Shown piece by piece: positions 1-5,139 of a DNA stretch of 5,139 nucleotides. Both the position numbers and the translations under genes were made by a program. The notes under the pieces were generated by a model, which ran no database searches, had not been told where the DNA came from, and saw nothing but the letters and a program-made list of their open reading frames with translations. The first letter of the stretch is position 1. Every line of letters begins with the position of its first letter. Source of the DNA: Myxococcales bacterium (lineage in GTDB: Bacteria > Myxococcota > Myxococcia > Myxococcales > Anaeromyxobacteraceae); contig JAJZTO010000231.1 of the NCBI GenBank assembly GCA_021848865.1, positions 1 to 5,139 on the forward strand, read 5' to 3'.

Positions 1-41
1 CATTCCGCCTCGCCGCGCCGCACCTTCACCGTCGGGCTCTT

Positions 42-70
42 CCTCTGGCCCGTTTGTAGCGGGCCGGAGG
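42..70. repeat. 11-bp inverted repeat left of rnhB
   Basis: The arms 42-52 and 60-70 are complementary around the 7-nt loop TTTGTAG. On the plus strand all 11 pairs form, one of them a G:U. On the minus strand the inner six pairs and outer four pairs form around one C/A mismatch. It lies 37 nt beyond the rnhB stop in the direction of rnhB transcription. No T-run follows on the minus strand, so it is not a textbook intrinsic terminator. The distal arm on the minus strand ends in AGAGG, a Shine-Dalgarno-like sequence, so the hairpin could mask a ribosome-binding site of a gene that continues left of the window. The fold is seen; the role is inferred. Confidence 0.45.
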
Positions 71-82
71 GGAATTGTCCAA
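53..82 (-). promoter_or_regulatory. possible leftward sigma70-type promoter
   Basis: Reading the minus strand, TTGGAC (82-77) and TACAAA (58-53) are separated by 18 nt and resemble -35 and -10 boxes, with about three and four of six matches to consensus. The stretch is poorer in GC than its surroundings. It would drive a gene starting in the first 30 bases and continuing leftward outside the window. Candidate starts are GTG at 29-27, or ATG at 3-1 with GAGG four bases upstream. Too little coding sequence is present to name that gene or choose a start. Confidence 0.25.
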
Positions 83-106
83 TGATCGCGTCGAGGCGCC
101 GCCGCC

Positions 107-928
107 TCAGATCCCCAGCTCCCGCTGGCGCGGGCCGCCGTCGAGCAGCTCCTTCACCGGCGCGAAGGTGCGGCGGTGCACCGGCGACGGGCCGAGCCGC
201 CGCAGCGCCTCGAGGTGCTCCGGGGCGCCGTACCCCTTGTGGCGGGCGAAGCCGTAGCCCGGGTGGGCCCGGTCCAGCTCCACCATCAGCGCGTCGCGCG
301 TGGTCTTGGCGACGACGCTGGCGGCGGCGATGCAGAGGCTCTGCGCGTCGCCGCGGACGATGCCGCGCTGGGGGATCTCCACCCCGGGGACGGCGCGCGC
401 GTCGACCAGCAGGTGGTCGGGCCGCACCGCGAGCCCCTCGACGGCGCGGCGCATGGCGAGCAGCCCCGCCTGGTAGACGTTGAGCCGGTCCACCTCCTCG
501 TGCGAGGCCAGGCCCACCGCCACCGCCAGCGCGCCGCCGCGGATCTCCGCCGCCAGGCGCTCGCGCTCGGCGGCGTCGAGCTTCTTGGAGTCGTCGAGGC
601 CGCGGGGCCGGAAGCCCGGGGGCAGCAGCGCCGCCGCCGCCACCACCGGCCCGGCCAGCGTCCCCATGCCCGCCTCGTCCACGCCGGCGAGGTGGCGGAA
701 GCCGCGGTCCCACAGCTCCTGCTCGAAGCGCAGCAGCCGGGCCAGGCGCCGCGACTCGGCGCGGTCGGCGTTCCGGCGCCGGAGCAGCGCCGCCAGGACC
801 GCGCGGGCCCCGGCGCGCGGGTCGGCGGCCAGCGCCGCCTCGGCCCCGGCCGGGAGCGGCTCGCCGCCGGAGAGGAGGCGCCGCCGCAGCTCGGCGACCG
901 GCAGGCGGGCCAGCTCCTCGGGGCGCAT
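107..928 (-). CDS. rnhB: ribonuclease HII
   Basis: RNase HII cuts RNA embedded in DNA duplexes, including single misincorporated ribonucleotides, in the cytoplasm using divalent metal ions. The protein is 273 aa from the ATG at 928. The DEDD catalytic set is visible: Asp84-Glu85 in GVDEAG, Asp176 in LLVDA and Asp194 in VRGDA. It is followed by AAASVVAKTTRD and the C-terminal YGFARHKGYG block. About 75 residues precede the catalytic core, as in the longer Bacillus-type enzymes, and this supports the 928 start. An in-frame GTG at 1003 would add 25 residues and has no clear ribosome-binding site; nor does 928, so the start is not certain. The usual GRG junction-recognition motif reads GMG at residues 87-89. 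It is the last gene of the leftward cluster and may be read through from mutM, 139 nt upstream. Family assignment is firm. Confidence 0.95.
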   Translation of the reverse strand: MRPEELARLPVAELRRRLLSGGEPLPAGAEAALAADPRAGARAVLAALLRRRNADRAESRRLARLLRFEQELWDRGFRHLAGVDEAGMGTLAGPVVAAAALLPPGFRPRGLDDSKKLDAAERERLAAEIRGGALAVAVGLASHEEVDRLNVYQAGLLAMRRAVEGLAVRPDHLLVDARAVPGVEIPQRGIVRGDAQSLCIAAASVVAKTTRDALMVELDRAHPGYGFARHKGYGAPEHLEALRRLGPSPVHRRTFAPVKELLDGGPRQRELGI

Positions 929-1022
929 GCCGCGGTCGTACCAGAGCCACGCCGCCCACGGCAATCGACCCACCGGTTGACGCTCGTGGGCCCGGCGCGC
1001 CACCCGGGCGGGGCGGGTACCC

Positions 1023-1051
1023 GGAGGAGCGGGAGGAGCGGGAGGAGCGGG
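1023..1051. repeat. 9-bp tandem repeat, three copies
   Basis: GGAGGAGCG occurs three times without a mismatch at 1023-1031, 1032-1040 and 1041-1049, followed by two more bases of the unit. It sits in the 139-nt gap between the mutM stop and the preferred rnhB start. No promoter or terminator is convincing in this gap. The repeat may be simple slippage in GC-rich DNA. A regulatory role is not indicated by anything else visible. Confidence 0.85.
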
Positions 1052-1067
1052 CGCGCGCCGTACGCCT

Positions 1068-1958
1068 CTACCCCCGCGACGCCGAGGCGCGGGCGCGGCT
1101 TGCCGAGGCGGAGGCGGCCGGCCGCGCCGCGCCGGCCGCGCAGGCGGGGCAGAAGTAGGTCGACCGCTGCGCCTGGACGATGCGCCGGATGGCGGCCCGC
1201 CGGCAGCGCGGACAGCGCTCCCCGGCGCGCGCGTAGACCAGGAAGGGGTTCTCGCCGCCCTCCTCGACGTAGGCGATCTCCTCGCCGGCGCCGAGGGCCG
1301 AGAGGGCGCGGTCGAAGGTCGCGCGCACCCCCCGGGCCAGCCGCGCCACCTCCCCCGGCGAGAGCCGGTCGGCCCGCCGCCGCGGGTCGATCCGCGCGCG
1401 GAAGCAGGCCTCGGAGGCGTGGATGTTGCCGACCCCCGGGAGGATGCGCTGGTCGAGGAGGGCCACCTTCACCGGCCGCCGGGTCCGGCCGAGGAGCGCC
1501 GCCAGCCGGACGGGGTCGATCCCGGCGGCGATGGGGTCCGGGCCCAGCGCCCCGAGCTCGGGGAGGAGCTCGAAGCGGGCCCCGGGGACGACGCGCAGCC
1601 GTCCGAAGAGGCGCGGATCCCGGTAGTGGAGCACCGCCCCGCCCTCGAGCACCAGGCTGGCGCGGACGTGGGAGGGCGGCGGCTCGCCGGGCAGCCGCCG
1701 GACCCACTTGCCGGTCATGCCCAGGTGGGAGAGCAGGCCGAGCGGCCCGCCCCCGGCGAGCTCCAGGAGCAGGTGCTTGCCGAGGCGCCGCACCGACGCG
1801 ACGCGCCGTCCGGCGAGGGCCCGGGCCAGCGCCGCGCCCGACCCGGGCCGGAAGATCCGCTCCGCGCGGGGGTCGGTCTCCACCGCGAGGATGCGCCCCG
1901 AGAGGGCCCAGGCCCGCAGGCAGCGGGCCGCGTGCTCGACCTCGGGCAACTCGGGCAC
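1068..1958 (-). CDS. mutM: formamidopyrimidine-DNA glycosylase (Fpg/MutM)
   Basis: This bifunctional glycosylase/AP lyase removes 8-oxoguanine and formamidopyrimidines from DNA. The start is the GTG at 1958, because the mature enzyme must begin with Pro2, and the sequence reads PELPEVE directly after it. GGAG lies 5 nt upstream. Pro2 (the nucleophile), Glu3, Glu6 and Lys61 of the active site are present, as are the helix-two-turn-helix signature GVGNIHASE (Asn178) and the C-terminal zinc finger with Cys249, Cys252, Cys270 and Cys273. The finger spacing is C-x2-C-x17-C-x2-C, one residue more than the common x16. A 23-residue Ala/Ser/Arg tail follows the last cysteine, whereas E. coli Fpg ends almost at once. 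The protein is 296 aa against about 270 usually. The start is one base after the rsmB stop, which implies translational coupling. The family call is firm. Confidence 0.97.
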   Translation of the reverse strand: MPELPEVEHAARCLRAWALSGRILAVETDPRAERIFRPGSGAALARALAGRRVASVRRLGKHLLLELAGGGPLGLLSHLGMTGKWVRRLPGEPPPSHVRASLVLEGGAVLHYRDPRLFGRLRVVPGARFELLPELGALGPDPIAAGIDPVRLAALLGRTRRPVKVALLDQRILPGVGNIHASEACFRARIDPRRRADRLSPGEVARLARGVRATFDRALSALGAGEEIAYVEEGGENPFLVYARAGERCPRCRRAAIRRIVQAQRSTYFCPACAAGAARPAASASASRARASASRG

Positions 1959-1959
1959 G

Positions 1960-3426
1960 TCAGCTCCGCTCGAAGAGGGCCGCGAAGAAGCCGTCGGTGC
2001 CGTGGCGGTGCGGCAGCAGCGCGAGGGTGTGGTCCGTGGCGCCGAGGGCCCGGGCCCGCTCCTCGCCGAGCGCCGCGGCGATCGCGACCGGGCGCATCCC
2101 GGGCAGCTCCGCGATGGTGGCGGCCACCTCCTCGTTCTCGGTCGGCCCCACGGCGCAGGTGGCGTAGAGCATCCGGCCACCGGGCTTGAGCAGCCGGGCG
2201 AAGCGGGCCGCCAGCTCCCGCTGGACGGCGGCGAAGCGCGCCGGGTCGCCGGGCTGGAGCCGCCAGCGGGCGTCCGGCTTGCGCCGCAGCGCTCCCAGGC
2301 CGCTGCACGGGGCGTCCACCAGCACCCGGTCGGCCTGGCCGGCGAGGTCGGCGAGGGCCTCGTCGGCCCCGGCGCCGGCGGGGATGACCCGGAAGCGCAG
2401 GTTGTGGACGCCGGCGCGCCGCGCCCGCCGCCGCGCCTCGTCGAGCCGCCCCCCGTCGGAGTCGAGGGCGAAGAGCTCGCCCCGGTTGTGCATCTCCATG
2501 GCCAGCGCCAGCGACTTGCCGCCGGCCCCGGCGCAGGCGTCCACCGCCGTCTTGCCGGGCCGCGCCCCCACCGCGAGGGCGAGCAGCTGGCTCCCCTCGT
2601 CCTGGATCTCGAACCAGCCGTCGCGGAAGGCCTGGAGCGAGAAGGCGTTCTGGTGGCCGTCGAGGACCAGCCCCCAGGGCGAGAAGGGCGTGGGCGTGGC
2701 GGCGACCCCCTCGACGGCGAGCCGGGCGGCGAGCTCCTCGCGGCTGCCGCGGAGCAGGTTCGCCCGGACCGTGAGCGGCGCGCGGGCGTTCATGGCCCGG
2801 GCCAGCGCCAGCGCCTCGGCGGGCCCCAGCTCCTCGACGAAGCGGGCGGCGATCCAGCGGGGCAGCGACTCGCCGGCGGCGAGGCGGAGGACCGGATCGG
2901 CGACGGCCGCGAGCCGGGCCTCGGCCCCCTCCACCGCCGCCAGGGCCCGGGGCGCGAGCCCCAGCCGGCGCGCCGCCGCCTCCGGGGAGAGCCCGCCGAA
3001 GCGGGCCAGCCAGAAGGCGTAGAGCAGCGCCGGATCGAGCCGCGCCGCCGGGCCGCCGCCGCCCGGCTCCAGCGCTCCCTCGCGCCCCGCCAGCCAGCCG
3101 AGCTGGCCGCGCCAGCGCACCATGCCGTAGACCGCCTCGGCGGCCGCCCGGCGCTCGGCGGCCCAGAGCGACCGCTCGCGGCGCATCACCCGCTCCAGGG
3201 CCCGGTCGGCGAGCCAGCCCTGCTCCTGGGAGAGGCCGTAGGCCTCGAGCACCGCGGCGTCCACCAGGTCGTCGCGCAGCGGCCGCTCGGCGCTGCCGGC
3301 GCGGCCGGCCTTCAGCGGGGGGCCGCCGCGGCTCGGCGGCCGGGAGATCTTGCGCCCCGGGGCGCGCCGCGGCGGGCGGCGCTCGGGGCGCGCGCCCGGC
3401 GCGCGGGGAGGCGTTCGCTTCGGCAC
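1960..3426 (-). CDS. rsmB: RsmB/NOP-family rRNA (cytosine-5) methyltransferase
   Basis: An SAM-dependent RNA methyltransferase of 488 aa, expected to make m5C in 16S rRNA. Residues 1-50 are a Pro/Arg-rich basic tail. Residues about 52-185 form a helical NusB-like region, as in RsmB. The Rossmann methyltransferase domain starts near 215. Motif I is DACAGAGGK (296-304), Asp322 is the likely SAM-ribose contact, and motif IV is DAPC with Cys374. Motif VI is YATC with Cys424. In this family the TC cysteine attacks the base and the PC cysteine helps release the product. The end, GTDGFFAALFER, is typical. The GTG start at 3426 has a perfect AGGAGG only 1 nt upstream, which is too close. No other good in-frame start follows before the conserved region, so the N-terminus is uncertain. 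It starts 6 nt after the bcp stop. The family is certain; the exact target base (C967 in E. coli) is inferred. Confidence 0.9.
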   Translation of the reverse strand: MPKRTPPRAPGARPERRPPRRAPGRKISRPPSRGGPPLKAGRAGSAERPLRDDLVDAAVLEAYGLSQEQGWLADRALERVMRRERSLWAAERRAAAEAVYGMVRWRGQLGWLAGREGALEPGGGGPAARLDPALLYAFWLARFGGLSPEAAARRLGLAPRALAAVEGAEARLAAVADPVLRLAAGESLPRWIAARFVEELGPAEALALARAMNARAPLTVRANLLRGSREELAARLAVEGVAATPTPFSPWGLVLDGHQNAFSLQAFRDGWFEIQDEGSQLLALAVGARPGKTAVDACAGAGGKSLALAMEMHNRGELFALDSDGGRLDEARRRARRAGVHNLRFRVIPAGAGADEALADLAGQADRVLVDAPCSGLGALRRKPDARWRLQPGDPARFAAVQRELAARFARLLKPGGRMLYATCAVGPTENEEVAATIAELPGMRPVAIAAALGEERARALGATDHTLALLPHRHGTDGFFAALFERS

Positions 3427-3432
3427 GCCTCC

Positions 3433-3888
3433 TCATAGCACTTCCAGGACGCCGGCGACGTGCCCCTCCACCTTCACCTTGGGGAAGACGCGCTCCACCT
3501 TGCCGTCCGGCCCGACGAGCACGGTGGTCCGCACCGTCCCCATCACCTTCTTGCCGTACATGTTCTTCTCCTGCCAGACCCCCCAGGCCTCCTGCACCCG
3601 GTGGTCGGCGTCGGAGAGGAGCGGGAAGGGGAGGTCGTGCTCCTCCTTCCACCTCTTCTGGGCGGCCGGCGGGTCCTTCGAGATGCCCACCACCGCCACC
3701 TTCTTCCTCGTGAACGCGGCGACCTCGTCCCGGAAGTCGCAGGCCTCCTGCGTTCAACCGCTGGTGGCGGCCTTGGGGTAGAAGAAGACCACCAGCCGCT
3801 TGCCCTGGAAGTCGGACAGCTTCACGGTCCTCCCCTCCTCGTCGGGGAGCGCGAAGTCGGGCGCCTTCCTTCCCACCTCGAGTGCCAT
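3433..3888 (-). CDS. bcp: selenocysteine-containing Bcp/PrxQ peroxiredoxin
   Basis: A thiol (here selenol) peroxidase of the Bcp/PrxQ class that reduces H2O2 and organic peroxides in the cytoplasm, with electrons normally from thioredoxin. Read through the in-frame TGA at 3756-3754, it is 151 aa, close to E. coli Bcp (156). The N-terminal half reads MALEVGRKAPDFALPD, then FFYPKAATSG, then the TGA as residue 45, then TQEAC with Cys50. This reproduces the P-x3-T-x2-C active site (Pro38, Thr42, Sec45) and the Cys45/Cys50 spacing of E. coli Bcp. Arg120 is the likely third active-site residue. The second half keeps GISKDPP, LLSDADH and GVW, with no other damage. A SECIS-like hairpin follows the TGA. 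The ATG at 3888 has AGGAGG 6 nt upstream. It heads the operon with rsmB. An ordinary annotation would split it into two pieces or call it a pseudogene. Sec insertion is inferred, not shown directly. Confidence 0.88.
3711..3756 (-). promoter_or_regulatory. bacterial SECIS element overlapping the UGA of bcp
   Basis: On the mRNA, UGAACGC (3756-3750) pairs fully with GCGUUCA (3717-3711). Inside this, GCGACUUC pairs with GAGGUCGC in 8 bp, including one U:G, and closes the loop CGGGAC. The 5' side has nine unpaired bases between the two stems and the 3' side has one. The apical loop begins 21 nt after the UGA and has a G within its first two positions. This meets the described bacterial SECIS rules: a loop 16-37 nt from the UGA, a 4-16 bp upper stem and an early loop G. 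Bacterial SECIS elements are read by the elongation factor SelB. The element lies inside coding sequence, so both the fold and the protein are conserved by the same bases. Confidence 0.8.
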
Positions 3889-3925
3889 GGCTTCCCTCCT
3901 GCCGCGGCGCGGCGCGGCGAGCATA
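3889..3925 (-). promoter_or_regulatory. bcp ribosome-binding site and possible -10 box
   Basis: AGGAGG at 3900-3895 on the minus strand stands 6 nt before the bcp ATG and decides that start over in-frame codons further upstream. TATGCT at 3925-3920 matches four of six bases of a -10 box and would give a leader of about 25 nt. No good -35 box is seen 16-19 nt before it, so the promoter part is weak. Confidence 0.45.
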
Positions 3926-3964
3926 GTCCGCCCGTGATTCCGCGACCTTGGATCTTTCGGGCCC

Positions 3965-3993
3965 TTGCGAAACGGGGCGTCCCGTGCTAGATC
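3965..3993 (+). promoter_or_regulatory. candidate rpsB promoter
   Basis: TTGCGA (3965-3970) and TAGATC (3988-3993) are 17 nt apart, with TG one base before the -10 box as in extended -10 promoters. The boxes match consensus at four and three of six positions. Transcription would begin near 4000, giving a long rpsB leader. Vegetative promoters of this general form (a TTG box, then TGCTAGA) suit a housekeeping sigma factor. Confidence 0.5.
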
Positions 3994-3999
3994 CCGCCA

Positions 4000-4187
4000 C
4001 CCTCGAACGGCCTCACCGCCGGCGAAGGGGCTGGGCGAAGCGGCCCAGGTCGTCAAATTCACACACTTTTCCAGTGGCACCCCGGTGCCCCTGGGACGGC
4101 GAACGAGGACGGTCCTCGGAGCGCCGCATCCCGGTGGGCGAAGGTGCCGGCAGCCTGGAGAGTGGCGGACACCAACCGGAGAAGACC
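4000..4187 (+). promoter_or_regulatory. structured rpsB leader
   Basis: About 188 nt separate the predicted transcription start from the rpsB ATG. Three local hairpins are seen. CTGGGC/GCCCAG lies at 4031-4048 with loop GAAGCG. A 9-bp stem with one U/C mismatch lies at 4071-4094 with loop CCCG. CGAGGA/TCCTCG lies at 4104-4118 with loop CGG. None is followed by a T-run. A less GC-rich patch lies at 4050-4070. GGAG at 4178-4181 is the ribosome-binding site, 6 nt before the ATG. In E. coli S2 represses its own mRNA through the leader; a similar autoregulation here is only a possibility. Confidence 0.45.
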
Positions 4188-5139
4188 ATGCAGACCGAAG
4201 AGACCCCCGTCACGCCCGCCGCACCCGTACCCGCGGCCGAACCCGTCCCCGCCGCGCCCGCGCCCGAAGCCGCGCCGGGCGAGATGGCCGCGGCCCTCCA
4301 GTCGCAGGGCACCGCCATCAGCATGAAGCAGCTCCTCGAGGCGGGCGTCCACTTCGGGCACCAGACCAAGCGCTGGAACCCGAAGATGAAGCCGTACATC
4401 TTCGGCGCCCGCAACGGCATCTACATCATCGACCTGCAGAAGACGGTGACCCTGGCCCGGGGCGCCTTCCGCTTCGTCAGCGACGCGGTGGCCCGCGGCG
4501 GCACCGTGCTCTTCGTCGGCACCAAGAAGCAGGCCCAGGACGTGATCCGCGAGGAGGCCGGCCGCTCCGGGATGTTCCACGTCACCAACCGGTGGCTGGG
4601 CGGCACCCTCACGAACTTCAAGACCATCAAGACCGGCATCGACCGGCTCAAGACCATCGAGAAGATGCAGCAGGACGGCACCTACGAGCGGCTCCCGAAG
4701 AAGGAGGTCGCCCAGCTGGAGCGGGAGCGGGAGAAGCTGGAGCAGAACATCGGCGGCATCAAGGAGATGTCGCGGCTGCCGGCGGCCCTCTTCGTCATCG
4801 ACACCAAGAAGGAGTACATCGCGGTGCACGAGGCCAACCGGCTCGGCATCCCGGTGGTGGCGGTGGTGGACACCAACTGCGATCCCGAGGGCATCGACTA
4901 CGTCATCCCCGGGAACGACGACGCCATCCGCTCCATCAAGCTCTTCACCGGCAAGGTCGCCGAGGCCTGCGTCGAGGGCAAGGCGCGCCACGGGGCCTGG
5001 GTGGCCGAGCACGGCGTGGCCGAGGAGCGCGGCGCCCAGGACGACCGCGACGCCGCCAGCGAGCGCGGGCAGAAGCGCGAGCGCCGCGGCCGCGGCGAGC
5101 GCCGGCCCCCGCGCGAGGACCGCGGCGCCGCCAGCGCCC
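4188..5139 (+). CDS. rpsB: 30S ribosomal protein S2 (3' end outside window)
   Basis: S2 is a component of the 30S subunit, needed with S1 for binding mRNA. The ATG at 4188 with GGAG 6 nt upstream gives 317 codons before the window edge, with no stop yet. Residues 1-44 are a Pro/Ala/Glu-rich extension. The conserved protein starts at ISMKQLLEAGVHFGHQ (44-59) and continues with KRWNPKM, NGIYIIDLQKT, VGTKKQAQ, TNRWLGGTLTN, VIDTKKE, VDTNCDPEGIDYVIPGNDD and AIRSIKLFT (near 254). Residues from about 278 are a charged tail rich in Arg, Glu, Asp and Gly. Bacterial S2 is normally about 240-260 aa, so both ends are extended. An internal ATG at residue 33 has no ribosome-binding site. tsf usually follows rpsB but lies outside this window. 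Confidence 0.98.
   Translation, partial: MQTEETPVTPAAPVPAAEPVPAAPAPEAAPGEMAAALQSQGTAISMKQLLEAGVHFGHQTKRWNPKMKPYIFGARNGIYIIDLQKTVTLARGAFRFVSDAVARGGTVLFVGTKKQAQDVIREEAGRSGMFHVTNRWLGGTLTNFKTIKTGIDRLKTIEKMQQDGTYERLPKKEVAQLEREREKLEQNIGGIKEMSRLPAALFVIDTKKEYIAVHEANRLGIPVVAVVDTNCDPEGIDYVIPGNDDAIRSIKLFTGKVAEACVEGKARHGAWVAEHGVAEERGAQDDRDAASERGQKRERRGRGERRPPREDRGAASA

Noticed and set aside
926..1003. GTG at 1003 as the rnhB start, and a weak promoter (TTGCCG, TACGAC) just before 928
   Set aside because: The extra 25 residues do not resemble RNase HII, and the ATG at 928 gives the N-terminal length seen in Bacillus-type enzymes. The boxes match consensus poorly and would leave almost no leader.
1003..1158. 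Short plus-strand reading frame rich in Glu, Ala and Arg ending at TAG 1156-1158
   Set aside because: It lies antisense to the mutM zinc finger and tail and has no start or ribosome-binding site. Its composition is that expected from the opposite strand of GC-rich coding DNA.
176..3438. Long plus-strand reading frames of 576 and 663 codons opposite mutM, rsmB and rnhB
   Set aside because: They overlap well-recognised genes on the minus strand, have low-complexity Arg/Pro/Gly/Ala content and match no family motif. GC-rich DNA has few stop codons in antisense frames.
3433..3888. bcp as a pseudogene or as two separate genes
   Set aside because: The only defect is a TGA exactly at the catalytic cysteine codon. 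The frame, active-site residues and ribosome-binding site are intact, and a SECIS-like fold follows. A random nonsense mutation or sequencing error would not be expected to give all of these.
4071..4094. Hairpin in the rpsB leader as an intrinsic terminator or attenuator
   Set aside because: No T-run follows on either strand, so nothing supports termination there.
4059..5012. 317-codon minus-strand frame opposite rpsB
   Set aside because: It is the antisense shadow of rpsB. The plus frame encodes unmistakable ribosomal protein S2.

Overview
This is a very GC-rich stretch of bacterial chromosome. The codon use and the protein motifs point to a myxobacterium-like organism, most likely near Anaeromyxobacter. 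That assignment rests on overall resemblance and is an inference. The window holds two divergent transcription units separated by about 300 bases. There are no mobile elements, CRISPR arrays, tRNAs or rRNAs.

Leftward unit (minus strand, reading from 3888 down to 107): a Bcp/PrxQ-type peroxiredoxin, an RsmB-type rRNA cytosine-5 methyltransferase, the DNA glycosylase MutM/Fpg and ribonuclease HII. The first three genes are packed with 6-nt and 1-nt gaps, so they are almost certainly one operon. rnhB follows after about 140 nt containing a short tandem repeat. The products fit a theme of peroxide removal (Bcp), oxidised-base repair (MutM) and ribonucleotide excision (RNase HII), with a ribosome-maturation enzyme between them.

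The main discovery is in the peroxiredoxin gene. Its reading frame is interrupted by one TGA at codon 45, exactly where the family carries its peroxidatic cysteine, and the frame continues intact on both sides. Directly after the TGA the mRNA can fold into a two-part hairpin. A 7-bp basal stem includes the UGA itself, and an 8-bp upper stem carries a 6-nt G-rich loop 21 nt after the UGA, which matches the geometry of a bacterial SECIS element. The gene is therefore best read as a selenoprotein of 151 residues with Sec45 and resolving Cys50, not as two fragments or a pseudogene.

Rightward unit (plus strand, 4188 to the window end): rpsB, encoding ribosomal protein S2, cut off by the window edge. 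It has a good ribosome-binding site, a promoter candidate at 3965-3993 and a leader of about 190 nt with three hairpins. S2 has a Pro/Ala-rich N-terminal extension and a charged C-terminal extension. The left 106 bases hold a hairpin and a possible leftward promoter for a gene lying mostly outside the window.
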